Source: Methylomicrobium agile (GTDB lineage: Bacteria > Pseudomonadota > Gammaproteobacteria > Methylococcales > Methylomonadaceae). Taken from it: a stretch of DNA of 64,000 bases. Of the stretch, positions 52,653 through 61,600 are shown one piece after another; position 1 is the first letter of the stretch; the number at the start of each line of letters is the position of its first letter. Under the pieces are notes generated by a model that saw nothing but the letters and a program-made list of their open reading frames with translations, had not been told where the DNA came from and searched no databases. The DNA lies in contig NZ_JPOJ01000001.1 of assembly GCF_000733855.1 (NCBI RefSeq), forward strand, positions 2,869,001 to 2,933,000, given 5' to 3'. The translations under genes and the position numbers were made by a program.

Positions 52653-53414
52653 CTAATTTCTATTCATGTACCCCGTCTTAAACACCCACCAGACAAAAGT
52701 CAGGCAGAGGATCAGAAAGCCCGCTATCATGCCAATGCTCATGCCGACGTGTACATCGGCAACACCGTAAAAACTCCAGCGAAAGCCGCTGATCAAATAC
52801 ACCACGGGATTGAATAGCGTGATCTTCTGCCATAACGGGGGCAGCATCTTGATCGAATAGAATGCGCCGCCCAGGAAAGTCAGGGGCGTGACGACCAGCA
52901 TCGGTACCACCTGGAGTTTCTGAAAATTATCGGCCCACAGCCCGATAATGAAGCCAAACAGACTGAAAGTCACCGCCGTCAGCAAGAGAAAGGCGATCAT
53001 CCACCCCGGATGGGCGATTTCGTAGGGTACGAAAAGGCGCGCGGTGCCCAGAATGAGCAGGCCCAGCATCACCGACTTGGTCGCCGCTGCGCCCACATAA
53101 CCGATCAGCACCTCGATCCAAGAAACCGGTGCCGAGAGCAGCTCATAAATCGTGCCCGACCACTTGGGCATGTAAATCCCGAACGAAGCATTGGCGATGC
53201 TTTCGTTCAGTAAATTCAGCATGACCAGCCCAGGGATAATGAAGGCACCATAACTGACGCTGTCGATGTCGCCCATGCGCGAACCGATGGCTTTGCCAAA
53301 GACGATGAAGTACAGCGAGGTGGTCAGCACAGGCGCGGCGATGCTTTCCGCCAGCGTACGAAAGGTGCGCGCCATTTCGAAATGGTAAATGGCCCGGATG
53401 CCGTAGAGGTTCAT
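52653..53414 (-). CDS. ABC-2 type transporter permease
   Basis: This 253-residue inner-membrane permease has about six TM helices (residues ~25-45, 60-80, 105-130, 135-165, 170-190 and 225-245). It has [12 protein letters not shown] and [11 protein letters not shown] motifs typical of the NodJ/DrrB/ABC-2 family. It pairs with the ATPase upstream, whose stop overlaps this ATG (53412-53414) by ATGA. I use this start because the longer frame (to 53831) only runs antisense-free through the ATPase gene. The exported substrate is unknown. Confidence 0.85.
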   Translation of the reverse strand: MNLYGIRAIYHFEMARTFRTLAESIAAPVLTTSLYFIVFGKAIGSRMGDIDSVSYGAFIIPGLVMLNLLNESIANASFGIYMPKWSGTIYELLSAPVSWIEVLIGYVGAAATKSVMLGLLILGTARLFVPYEIAHPGWMIAFLLLTAVTFSLFGFIIGLWADNFQKLQVVPMLVVTPLTFLGGAFYSIKMLPPLWQKITLFNPVVYLISGFRWSFYGVADVHVGMSIGMIAGFLILCLTFVWWVFKTGYMNRN

Positions 53415-54391
53415 GTCTGCTCCTGCTTGGACTGATGTACCAGGCTGACGAAGATGTCTTCCAGTGAACTCTCGCGGGAGCGTAAGTCTTTGAAATCGAT
53501 GCCGTGTTGATTGAGCGTGCGCAACAACGCGGCAATACCGCTTTCTTCTTTTTGGGCGTCGAAGCGATAAATCAGGGCATGCCCGTCGTCGGAGAGCGTT
53601 AACGGCCAAGCGTTGAGCCCGGCGGGAATGCGGGATAGGGGCTGCCGCAAAGTCAGGGTAAGCTGCTTCTTGCCAAGCTTGCGCATCAGTATTTCTTTGT
53701 CTTCCACCACGATCAATTCCCCTTGGTTGATGACGCCGATCCGATCGGCCATGTCTTCTGCTTCCTCGATGTAATGGGTAGTCAAAATGATCGTGGTACC
53801 CTGCGTCCGTAGTTTGCGTACCAGGCGCCACATGTCGTGGCGCAACTCCACATCCACGCCGGCGCTCGGCTCATCGAGGAACAAGATCGCCGGCTCATGC
53901 GCGAGGGCTTTGGCAATCAGCATGCGGCGTTTCATGCCGCCGGAAAGGGTCATGATTTTCGCGTTGCGCTTGTCCCACAGGGACAGATCGCGCAGGACTT
54001 TTTCCAGATAGACCGCGTCGGGTGACTTACCGAATAGCCCACGGCTAAATTTGACGGTGGCCCAGACCGACTCGAACGAATCCGTATGCAGTTCCTGTGG
54101 TACCAGGCCGATGGCGGCCCGCGCCGCGCGGTAGTCCCGCACGATATTGTACCCGTCGGCGAAGATGGTTCCGGACGTGGCTTTGACGATGCCGCAGATC
54201 AGGCTAATCAGTGTCGTCTTGCCGGCTCCATTGGGTCCGAGCAAGGCAAATATCTCGCCGCGTCGGATGTCCAGGTTGATGTGGTTGAGCGCCCGGAAAC
54301 CGTCGGCATAGACCTTGTTAACGTCGCGCACGGAGAGGATGGGGGCGGAGCTATCGGTGGTCATGGGCGCGGATACGGGCATTTTTTTCAT
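53411..54391 (-). CDS. ABC transporter ATP-binding protein
   Basis: This ~326-residue ATPase has Walker [10 protein letters not shown], a Q-loop in L-V-P-Q-E, signature L-S-G-G-M-K-R-R, Walker [14 protein letters not shown] and H-loop T-T-H-Y. A C-terminal ~90-residue accessory domain follows. It belongs to the DrrA/NodI/CcmA-like exporters and works with the overlapping permease. The start is uncertain: ATG 54391, 54364 or the frame end 54460; none has a clear Shine-Dalgarno, and I chose 54391. The gene begins 30 bp after the sulfurtransferase stop. Confidence 0.85.
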   Translation of the reverse strand: MKKMPVSAPMTTDSSAPILSVRDVNKVYADGFRALNHINLDIRRGEIFALLGPNGAGKTTLISLICGIVKATSGTIFADGYNIVRDYRAARAAIGLVPQELHTDSFESVWATVKFSRGLFGKSPDAVYLEKVLRDLSLWDKRNAKIMTLSGGMKRRMLIAKALAHEPAILFLDEPSAGVDVELRHDMWRLVRKLRTQGTTIILTTHYIEEAEDMADRIGVINQGELIVVEDKEILMRKLGKKQLTLTLRQPLSRIPAGLNAWPLTLSDDGHALIYRFDAQKEESGIAALLRTLNQHGIDFKDLRSRESSLEDIFVSLVHQSKQEQT

Positions 54392-54420
54392 GGATGAATG
54401 TAAATCCCAGAGTCTATTGA

Positions 54421-55302
54421 TTACCGAGGCGCGATCGGCACATCCTTGCGCCTCCCCCATTCGGCCCAGGAGCCGTCGAATAACGGAATCTTATGAATAC
54501 CCGCCTGATACAGCGCCAGAAGCAAGACTGCCGCTGAAACACCCGAGCCGCAACTGGTCACTATTGGCTTGGAAGACTCTACCATTGTCGATGACAGGAG
54601 TTGTCTCAGTTGGTCAACCGGCCGTAATCGATGGTCATCCGGCCTGAACAAATGTTGATAGGGAATATTGAAGCTGCCAGGGATATGGCCCGGTTGAAGG
54701 CCGGGCTCATGCTGTGGCCGTTGACCCATAAAGCTGTCTGCGGAACGGGAGTCCAGAATTTGGGCGGAGCCTTGCTGTTGAATCTCACGCATCTGCGCTA
54801 AATCGGCAAGCAGTTCGGGGTGAAAGACGGCATGAAAGGCTTTATAGACCGGGGCTTTTCTTTTGTCAGTCAACGGAAACGCCAATTGCTTCCATCGGGT
54901 TAAACCGCCATCCAGGACTTTGACTTTGTCGTGCCCGAATACTCGGAACATCCACCAGGCGCGGGCCGAGGCAAAAAAGTGGTGACGGTCGTAAACGATT
55001 ATCCAAGTCTGGTTATCGATACCCAACTGACCCACTTGACGCCCGAATTGTTCAGCACTGGGAAGAGTATGCGGAAGAGGATGAGTCTGGTCGGCAATGT
55101 CGTCGATGTCGAAAAACTGGGCGCCCTGGATATGCTGGCGGTGGTATTCTGCAAGAGCGCTCCGTTGCTGTCTCGGTAAAAAGTAGGTGGCGTCCAGGAT
55201 GACCAAATCGGGACGATCAAGATGCTGGCGCAACCCTTCGCAACTGATTAAAGCGCTGTCGGTATCAAGTTCGGCATTGGTTGGAAGTGGGGGAATGCTC
55301 AT
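54421..55302 (-). CDS. sseA: 3-mercaptopyruvate/thiosulfate sulfurtransferase
   Basis: This 293-residue protein has two rhodanese domains. The N-terminal inactive one ([20 protein letters not shown]) is followed by a C-terminal catalytic one with C-G-S-G-V-S-A, whose Cys carries the persulfide. The C-G-S-G-V type loop points to 3-mercaptopyruvate sulfurtransferase (SseA) rather than thiosulfate rhodanese. D-S-R-S-A-D-S-F and H-I-P-G-S are typical. Its tail ends at 54421, just upstream of the ABC ATPase gene, so the three may form one transcript. Confidence 0.88.
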   Translation of the reverse strand: MSIPPLPTNAELDTDSALISCEGLRQHLDRPDLVILDATYFLPRQQRSALAEYHRQHIQGAQFFDIDDIADQTHPLPHTLPSAEQFGRQVGQLGIDNQTWIIVYDRHHFFASARAWWMFRVFGHDKVKVLDGGLTRWKQLAFPLTDKRKAPVYKAFHAVFHPELLADLAQMREIQQQGSAQILDSRSADSFMGQRPQHEPGLQPGHIPGSFNIPYQHLFRPDDHRLRPVDQLRQLLSSTMVESSKPIVTSCGSGVSAAVLLLALYQAGIHKIPLFDGSWAEWGRRKDVPIAPR

Positions 55303-55502
55303 GTTTTCACTTTATCATAAGAGTAACGGTCTTCGCCGAGATCCTTACTTTAAGGAAACTCTGAATAAGTGAGTTTTCCAGAATTGGGCCCCCTGCCGGG
55401 GTTAGGAGTCAAAACTGGCCGATTTTCTCCGAGCAACTGCTCCTTGATGGCCTTTTTCACCCTTCATCCCGGTTTTTACCAGGGCACGGAACGGACGTTC
55501 CC

Positions 55503-55990
55503 CTAGGAGGGCCTCATCGCCTCCCGGATGTGGTAAAGATTGCCGAGGGCAAACAGCAAATACAGTTGCTGCACATTCTTATAAAGTCCTCGGTAGCGCA
55601 CGTGGGTATAACCGAATTGGCGCTTGACGATCCGGAAGGGGTGTTCGACCACGGCACGGCATGCAGCCGGCAGGCGGTTGTAAAGGGCTTGCTCCGCCGG
55701 TCCTTCTGACGCTTGAAAGGAAAAGCCCACGCCGGCTCATCCTGTTGACCTGCCGTCAGATTGCGGTTCTTGCGGGTATAGGCCCGGGCACCGCCGACAA
55801 CTTTTTCTTCGCCGTGCAGCAACGCCTCGGCCATAGCCCCATCCGCCACTTTTGCGGTGGTTACCTCAACCGTATGCACCCGGCCCGACTCGGCATCGAC
55901 TCCACTGTGCGCCTTCATGCCAAAGTGATAATTGTTTCCTTTCTTGGTCGAACTCATTTCAGCATCCCGTTTTCGCTATACAGTGGACAG
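55503..55990 (-). pseudogene. IS5-family transposase remnant (frameshifted, N-terminus missing)
   Basis: Reading leftward, R-K-R-D-A-E-M-S-S-T-K-K-G-N-N-Y-H-F-G-M-K and G-V-D-A-E-S-G-R-V-H-T-V belong to the DDE region of IS5-type transposases. The frame then shifts near 55720, and the other frame continues with H-P-F-R-I-V-K-R-Q-F-G-Y and L-Y-L-L-F-A-L-G-N-L. The N-terminal half of the transposase is absent. The element abuts or cuts the 5' end of the next gene at about 55980-55990. Confidence 0.7.
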
Positions 55991-56477
55991 TTTAAGTTCG
56001 AGCGTTATCTTTGACGCCGTGTTTCTGCTTCTGGCTGCGAACGGTGCCCCGGTATTGCTGGGTGCACTAGCGGGTTCCTATGCCATGAAGCCGATAGATG
56101 GCGGCCTTCGGTTAAGCGATGGTCATCCTTTGTTCGGCACGGCCAAAACATGGCGCGGCCTATTCGCCGCCTGTGCGGCAACGCCTGCGGCTGCTTATCT
56201 GTTGGGACAGGGTCCGCTTACCGGTCTATTATTCGCGGTCGGCACTCTGTGTGGCGATTTGTTGGCCAGTTTTTGCAAAAGGCGGTTAGGCATGGCCGAA
56301 GGCAGCCATGTGCGCGGCCTCGATACGGTGCCCGAGTCGCTTTTTCCGCTGTTAATGGTAAAATCGAGCCTGGGCATCGGCTGGCTTGAAATCGTGATTT
56401 CAGTGGGTGCTTTTTACTTGATTGAAGAATGGCTTTCGCCTGTTTTGGTCAAATGGCGTTTGCGTAAACACCCGTAG
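55983..56477 (+). CDS. CDP-archaeol-synthase-family (CarS-like) membrane protein, possibly 5'-truncated
   Basis: This is a ~164-residue integral membrane protein with about four to five helices. G-H-P-L-F-G-T-A-K-T-W-R-G and G-D-L-L-A-S-F-C-K-R-R-L-G and L-D-T-V-P-E-S-L-F-P are the conserved motifs of the CDP-archaeol synthase/CdsA-like family (PF01864), which makes CDP-activated lipids from CTP. Bacterial members occur, and their lipid substrate is unclear. The frame opens at 55932 inside the IS5 remnant, so the native start may be lost; GTG 55983 is a plausible start. It leads a lipid-related trio with the next two genes. Confidence 0.7.
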   Translation: MDSLSSSVIFDAVFLLLAANGAPVLLGALAGSYAMKPIDGGLRLSDGHPLFGTAKTWRGLFAACAATPAAAYLLGQGPLTGLLFAVGTLCGDLLASFCKRRLGMAEGSHVRGLDTVPESLFPLLMVKSSLGIGWLEIVISVGAFYLIEEWLSPVLVKWRLRKHP

Positions 56478-56498
56478 TTCTTCCGCGGTGCGGAGAGT

Positions 56499-57251
56499 AT
56501 GAATAAACCGGGCCTGAAGGTCTTAACTTACAATATCCACAAGGGCTTTAATCCGGGCAATCGGCGCTTCGTTCTGCATCAGATGAAAGAAGCCTTGGAA
56601 GAGGCGGGAGCCGACCTGTTGTTTCTGCAGGAAATGCAGGGAGAGCACCATCTTCATGCGCTGGAAGTCGAAGACTGGCCGGCGATTTCGCAATTCGAGT
56701 TTATCGCCGAAGGCGTATGGCCGTTTTATATTTACGGCAAGAACGCAGTGTACAAGACAGGTCACCACGGCAACGCGATTTTGAGCCGTTTTCCGTTCGT
56801 CAACTGGGAAAACATCAATGTTTCGCCGTTTCCGTGGGCCAGCCGGAGCATGCTGCACGGCGTGATCCGTATGCCGGACACGGACGAGGAGGTGCATATC
56901 GTGTGCATACATTTCGGATTGACCAGCCGCGAGCGGCGCGCGCAGCTTGACCGATTGAGCGAGCGGATCGATCAATATGTACCGCATCACGCGCCGCTGA
57001 TCGTCGCCGGCGACTTCAACGACTGGCTTAGCCAGGCGGAGCGGCATTTTGAACGGCACCTCGGGCTGAAAGAGGTTTTTCATGTGACGCATGGCGATTA
57101 TGCGCGGACTTTTCCGTGTTGGATGCCACTTTTGCCGATGGACCGGATTTATTTCCGCGGATTGACTCCGGTCGGGTGCGAACGTCTGGCGGGCGCGCCA
57201 TGGCGCAGGCTTTCCGATCATGCCCCGTTGGCGGCGTCATTTAGCTTATGA
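56499..57251 (+). CDS. Endonuclease/exonuclease/phosphatase-family hydrolase (YbhP-like)
   Basis: This 250-residue protein has the EEP fold. L-T-Y-N-I-H-K-G-F gives the metal-binding Asn, L-F-L-Q-E-M-Q gives the Glu, then I-V-A-G-D-F-N-D-W and S-D-H-A-P-L carry the catalytic Asp/Asn/His. E. coli ybhP lies beside a cardiolipin synthase gene, and here it lies beside a CDP-alcohol phosphatidyltransferase, so a phospholipid role is inferred. GGAG is just 4 nt before the ATG. The stop overlaps the next ATG. Confidence 0.85.
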   Translation: MNKPGLKVLTYNIHKGFNPGNRRFVLHQMKEALEEAGADLLFLQEMQGEHHLHALEVEDWPAISQFEFIAEGVWPFYIYGKNAVYKTGHHGNAILSRFPFVNWENINVSPFPWASRSMLHGVIRMPDTDEEVHIVCIHFGLTSRERRAQLDRLSERIDQYVPHHAPLIVAGDFNDWLSQAERHFERHLGLKEVFHVTHGDYARTFPCWMPLLPMDRIYFRGLTPVGCERLAGAPWRRLSDHAPLAASFSL

Positions 57252-57835
57252 ACGGCAATCAACCTTTTTTCCGGTCCTTATGGACTCTTCCCAATCTGCT
57301 GACCTGCTTCCGCTTCGTCGCGGCGCCCGGCTTGCTGGCTTTTGCCTGGTCCGGCCATGACCGGGCTTTCATAAGTCTTCTGGCGCTGGTTTTTCTGAGC
57401 GACGTACTGGACGGATTTGCGGCCCGCCTGACCGGGCAGGTGACCGAATTCGGTGCCACGCTCGACAGTTTTGCCGATTTGCTGACCTATATGACGATCG
57501 CGGTCTGCAGCTTCTGGCTATGGCCCGATCTGGTCATGCGCGAATGGCTGTATGTCCTGATGATCGTCGGCAGTTGCATTGCCCCGCCTGCAGCCGGCAT
57601 GATCAAGTTCGGCAGGCTCACCAGTTACCATACCTGGCTGGTCAAGGCGGCCGCGGTAGTGGTCGGCGTTTCTCTGTTCATTCTGTTTTTGGGCGGCACC
57701 GTCTGGCCGCTCAGGATCGCGGCTTTCGTCTCGCTGACTGCGGCGCTTGAGGAAATCACCATTACTTTATTGTTGCCGTCGCCCGAATCGAATGTGCGTT
57801 CGCTTTGGAATGTGCTGCAAAAACGCCAGTCCTGA
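57248..57835 (+). CDS. CDP-alcohol phosphatidyltransferase
   Basis: This 195-residue membrane protein has the full CDP-OH-P signature D-G-x2-A-R-x8-G-x3-D-x3-D (D-V-L-D-G-F-A-A-R ... G-A-T-L-D-S-F-A-D). It has about six hydrophobic segments. These enzymes transfer a phosphatidyl group from CDP-diacylglycerol to an alcohol (glycerol phosphate, inositol, cardiolipin synthesis). The acceptor is not clear. It overlaps the EEP gene by 4 bp (ATGA), and the next gene is convergent, ending 15 bp away. Confidence 0.88.
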   Translation: MNGNQPFFRSLWTLPNLLTCFRFVAAPGLLAFAWSGHDRAFISLLALVFLSDVLDGFAARLTGQVTEFGATLDSFADLLTYMTIAVCSFWLWPDLVMREWLYVLMIVGSCIAPPAAGMIKFGRLTSYHTWLVKAAAVVVGVSLFILFLGGTVWPLRIAAFVSLTAALEEITITLLLPSPESNVRSLWNVLQKRQS

Positions 57836-57850
57836 CCTTGGCGGCGGAAA

Positions 57851-60118
57851 TTATTCGCTTCCGGCCCGCCAATATTTCTTATCCAGTTCCCGATACGTTT
57901 TTATGGTGAGGCCGTGTGCGGACAGATCGGCCAGAATGGCCCCGCTGTCGGCGCTCTTTAGCCATTTTGCCCCGATTTTCTGGTAGCGCGCGAGTACGCC
58001 AGCGTGGGGATGGCCGAATTGGTTCCGGTAGCCTGCGGGAATCAAGACATATCGAGGTTTTACAGTCTCTAAAAATGCCTGGGTCGAAGACGTTTTGCTG
58101 CCGTGATGGGGGGCGACCAGAATGTCTGCGCGCAAGGCAGACCCGTAGCGGTCGACCAGCCGGGATTCCGCGGCGGCTTCGATATCGCCGGCCAACAGAA
58201 TGGCGCCGTTTCGGGAGCGGATTTTCAACACGCAGGAATTATTGTTGTCGGTTGCCGGGTCGAGCCGTTCGGGTGCGAGCATCGTAAAGTCCACCTCATC
58301 CCATCGCCAGCTTTGCCCTGCCTTGCAGAGGGCAGGCGCATATTCGGCCAGGCCCTCCGGCGCGCCGGTCAGGAGGTGTGCGACAGGCAGCGCGCGCAAA
58401 ATCGAGCGCGCGCCGCCGATATGATCGTTATCGCCGTGGCTGACGATTAGTGTGTCGATCTTGTTTGCCCCCCGGCTGTGTAGATACGGCAGTACCACGT
58501 TGCGCCCCATATCGCTCTCGGGAGAAAACTGCGGGCCGGTGTCGTACACCAGCCAGTGGCCGGCGGTTTGTATGCCGACCGCAAGTCCCTGGCCGACATC
58601 GAGCAGGGTCATCCTGATTTCGCCTACCGCCGGCCGGGCGGGGGCAGTGAAAATCAGCGGCGCTATCATTATCACGCCCAACCAGCGCGAAGGCGTTCCG
58701 AACGGCGCGAGCAGCCAGAAGGCGCCTGGTATCGCGGTCAGCAGCGCCCAGTAGGGAGGCGCGGAATGGCTGAGGGTTGCGGCCGGAATTTGCGCCATTA
58801 AATTGAGCAGCCACATCAAGCTCCGCAAGATATAGTCGGCCGGCAACAGCAACAGGCCGGCGAGCGTCGAGGATAGCGGCAGGAGCAACAGGCCGAGGAG
58901 GGCCAAAGGCAACACGGCCAGGCTGATCACCGGCACGGCCAGGAGATTCGCGAACGGCGCGATAAAAGTGATTTGCTGGAAAAAGAACAACAGGAAAGGC
59001 GCAAGCCCGAGCGATGTGACCCCATGTAATTTGACCGCCGCGCCGAAAGGTTTCGGTTTGGCCAGGCGGCCCGCGACCGCAAACAGGATCAGTCCGACCG
59101 CAAAGAATGAGAGCCAGAAGCCGGTCGATAGGACCGCGAGAGGATCGAGGATCAGTACCCCGAGTAAAGCGGCGGCAAGGGTATCGATGGGCCTGCTGTT
59201 CCTCTGCCCGATCACCGACGCCATCGCGATGGCCAGCATGATCAGCGCACGTTGCGCGGGGACCGCAAAACCGGCGAGAAACGTATAAAACACGGCCGCA
59301 ATTAGTGCTACGAGCGCCGCGATTCTTGGCGGCGGCCAGCGCAACACGCCGGTCAGGGCCCAGCCTTTGAGCGCCAGAAAATAGACAAAGCCCGCGATCA
59401 GTCCGATATGCGAACCGGAAATCACGATCAGATGCGTCGTTCCGGTTTTTCTGAAAATATCCCATTGCGCTTGCGTGATCCGGCTGCCGTCGCCGATCAT
59501 CAGTGCCTGCAGCAGCGCGAGGCTGGGCGAGCCGGTCAACAGTCCGTTCAGCCGGTCGGCGATCTTTTGTCTCAAGCCGGGCACATTGGCGTAGGCGGCT
59601 TCTTTGATCAACACGGGTGGCGGGCGGGTTCGCACGTAACCGGTGGCGCCGATGCCTTCGGTAAACAGCCAGCGCTCGTAGTCGAAACCGCCCGGATTGA
59701 GGGTGCCGTGCGGGCGTTTCAGTTTGACCGTAAAAGTCCAGGTTTGTCCGGCTTTCACCGGGCGATCCGGTCGATACCAGGTGAGCCGGATCCGCGAAGG
59801 GAATTCCGGCGGCGACTCGGCGATCGCGAAATCGAAGCGTAAGTTTTTATCCCCTACGTCAGGCAGGTTGGCGATCCGTCCGGTGATTCTCAGATCGGTG
59901 CCTTCCAGCGCCTGAGGCAGCCGGTCGTGTAAACGGATCAGCGCGAAACCGGTTCCCCAGAACAACCCTGACAGGATGAATGCCACGACCCAATGGCGCC
60001 GCCATAACGCAAAGCCGAATACGGGCACGAGGAACAAGAGATAGCCCGCCCCGGTCATATCGGGGAGTTGCTGGACCAGCATAACCCCTATCAAATAGCT
60101 GATCGCCGCGATGATCAT
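57851..60118 (-). CDS. comEC: ComEC/Rec2-family DNA uptake channel
   Basis: This 755-residue inner-membrane protein has an N-terminal soluble OB-like part (L-R-I-T-G-R-I-A-N). A multi-helix competence domain follows (S-G-S-H-I-G-L-I-A-G, A-Q-R-A-L-I-M-L). The C-terminal metallo-beta-lactamase domain has L-D-V-G-Q-G-L-A-V, S-H-G-D-N-D-H-I-G-G and A-P-H-H-G-S-K. This full-length layout is the ComEC channel that moves single-stranded DNA into the cytoplasm in natural transformation. The MBL motifs are intact. No Shine-Dalgarno is clear at ATG 60118. Confidence 0.92.
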   Translation of the reverse strand: MIIAAISYLIGVMLVQQLPDMTGAGYLLFLVPVFGFALWRRHWVVAFILSGLFWGTGFALIRLHDRLPQALEGTDLRITGRIANLPDVGDKNLRFDFAIAESPPEFPSRIRLTWYRPDRPVKAGQTWTFTVKLKRPHGTLNPGGFDYERWLFTEGIGATGYVRTRPPPVLIKEAAYANVPGLRQKIADRLNGLLTGSPSLALLQALMIGDGSRITQAQWDIFRKTGTTHLIVISGSHIGLIAGFVYFLALKGWALTGVLRWPPPRIAALVALIAAVFYTFLAGFAVPAQRALIMLAIAMASVIGQRNSRPIDTLAAALLGVLILDPLAVLSTGFWLSFFAVGLILFAVAGRLAKPKPFGAAVKLHGVTSLGLAPFLLFFFQQITFIAPFANLLAVPVISLAVLPLALLGLLLLPLSSTLAGLLLLPADYILRSLMWLLNLMAQIPAATLSHSAPPYWALLTAIPGAFWLLAPFGTPSRWLGVIMIAPLIFTAPARPAVGEIRMTLLDVGQGLAVGIQTAGHWLVYDTGPQFSPESDMGRNVVLPYLHSRGANKIDTLIVSHGDNDHIGGARSILRALPVAHLLTGAPEGLAEYAPALCKAGQSWRWDEVDFTMLAPERLDPATDNNNSCVLKIRSRNGAILLAGDIEAAAESRLVDRYGSALRADILVAPHHGSKTSSTQAFLETVKPRYVLIPAGYRNQFGHPHAGVLARYQKIGAKWLKSADSGAILADLSAHGLTIKTYRELDKKYWRAGSE

Positions 60119-60241
60119 AAGGCTGTCGGCAATATTTTTTTAGCGCAATTAAAAAACTGTTACACTTAAGCCATGCCTGACAGGGGGCCTTTTCCGCCCT
60201 GCACGGGCGCTCTCAGGCATCAGCTGCATTCTCTAGGCATT

Positions 60242-60808
60242 ATGGCAAAACAATTGGTAAAACGGCTTCTGGACAAGCTCGTTCCCGATCACGACGTGAT
60301 CAAGCGACATAAGCACTTGCAGTTTCTGGGCGACAGTCTGCACGAACCGAATCTGTGGCATTTGAACAGGCACTCGGTCGCAAAGGCTTTTGCGATCGGC
60401 CTGTTTTTCGCCTGGGTTCCGCTGCCGGCGCAAATGGTGTTTGCTGCGGCCGCCGCTATTTATTTCCGTTCGAATATCCCTTTATCGGTGGCGCTGGTCT
60501 GGGTGACCAATCCGATTACGATGCCGCCTTTGTTTTATTTCGCCTACCGGGTCGGGCTATTATTCATGAATACGCCGGCCACCGAGCAGAGCGCCGATTT
60601 TTCGGTCGGCAATATGCTCTCCGAGTTGGGAGAGGTCTGGCAGCCGTTCCTGTTGGGTTGCCTGATACTGGGCGTGATTTCTTCAGCCGCCGGCTATTTC
60701 GGCATCCACTATTTTTGGCGGGCCCATATCACCAAAAAATGGACCGATAGAAAAAAAAGAGCGGATCGCATCCGGCCTTTCCAGTGCACTTACTGGCGCA
60801 AGTCATAG
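60242..60808 (+). CDS. DUF2062 membrane protein
   Basis: This 188-residue protein has W-H-L-N-R-H-S-V-A-K-A-F-A-I-G-L-F-F-A-W-V-P-L-P and W-V-T-N-P-I-T-M-P-P-L-F-Y-F, the conserved motifs of DUF2062, with about four hydrophobic segments. The function of the family is unknown. I use ATG 60242; the frame opens at 60173 without family similarity. It is divergent from comEC and convergent with lolD. Confidence 0.85.
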   Translation: MAKQLVKRLLDKLVPDHDVIKRHKHLQFLGDSLHEPNLWHLNRHSVAKAFAIGLFFAWVPLPAQMVFAAAAAIYFRSNIPLSVALVWVTNPITMPPLFYFAYRVGLLFMNTPATEQSADFSVGNMLSELGEVWQPFLLGCLILGVISSAAGYFGIHYFWRAHITKKWTDRKKRADRIRPFQCTYWRKS

Positions 60809-60876
60809 AAAAAGGTTTTGCGTAATCGCCGCTGTGCCTACCGGATAAAATAAGCGGTCTGGATTTTGAGGTATGA

Positions 60877-60901
60877 CCCCTTCTCCAGCCTGGAGAAGGG
60901 G
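60877..60901. terminator. Hairpin between convergent genes
   Basis: CCCCTTCTCCA - GCC - TGGAGAAGGGG is a perfect 11-bp stem with a 3-nt loop in the gap between the convergent DUF2062 and lolD genes. No T-run follows on either side. It may act as a bidirectional terminator or may be a small repeat. Confidence 0.45.
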
Positions 60902-60919
60902 ATCAACGGCGTGACCGTT

Positions 60920-61600
60920 TTAAGAAACGATCAAACCGTCTTCCATGTGCAGTACTCGGCCGATCTTCGAAGCCAGCTCATGATCGTGCGTAACGACCAG
61001 GAAGCTGACGTTCATTTCCTGATTCAATTCCAGCATCAATTCGTAAACCTGATGGGCGGTTTTGCTGTCCAGGTTACCGGTCGGTTCGTCCGCCATGACC
61101 AGTGCGGGCTTGTTGATCAAGGCTCGGGCAATTGCGGCGCGCTGCCTTTCGCCGCCCGACAATTCGCCCGGCTTGTGCTCGATCCGGTGGCCGAGTCCGA
61201 CGCGCCTGATCAGTTCCACGGCGTTTTCGGACGCTTCCTTGACCGTTTTTCCGCCGATCAACTGCGGCATCGCGACGTTTTCCAGGACGGTGAATTCGCC
61301 GAGCAGGTGATGGGATTGGTAGACGAAGCCGAGCGCGCGGTTTCTAAGCTTCGCCAAGCCCGAGGAACCGATTTTGTTGATGTCGATGTTGTCCAGCACC
61401 ACTTGGCCGCCGCTGGGTTTTTCGAGTCCGCCCAACAGATGCAGCAAAGTGCTCTTGCCGGACCCCGAGGCGCCCATGATGGCGACGCGCTCGCCCACGC
61501 CGATCGTCAAATCCACGCCGCGCAGGACTTCGACGTCCAGCTCGCCCTGGGTGTAACGCTTGGTCAATTGCCGGCATTCGAGTATCGCGGTGTTATTCAT
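60920..61600 (-). CDS. lolD: LolD lipoprotein-releasing ABC ATPase
   Basis: This 226-residue ATPase has Walker A G-A-S-G-S-G-K-S-T-L-L-H-L-L-G-G-L-E-K-P, Q-loop V-Y-Q-S-H-H-L-L, signature L-S-G-G-E-R-Q-R, Walker B L-V-M-A-D-E-P-T-G-N-L-D and H-loop V-T-H-D. Y-Q-S-H-H-L-L-x-E-F-x-x-L-E-N-V is the LolD-specific motif. It powers extraction of lipoproteins from the inner membrane to LolA. It overlaps the end of lolC by 8 bp, so both are on one transcript. Confidence 0.95.
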   Translation of the reverse strand: MNNTAILECRQLTKRYTQGELDVEVLRGVDLTIGVGERVAIMGASGSGKSTLLHLLGGLEKPSGGQVVLDNIDINKIGSSGLAKLRNRALGFVYQSHHLLGEFTVLENVAMPQLIGGKTVKEASENAVELIRRVGLGHRIEHKPGELSGGERQRAAIARALINKPALVMADEPTGNLDSKTAHQVYELMLELNQEMNVSFLVVTHDHELASKIGRVLHMEDGLIVS

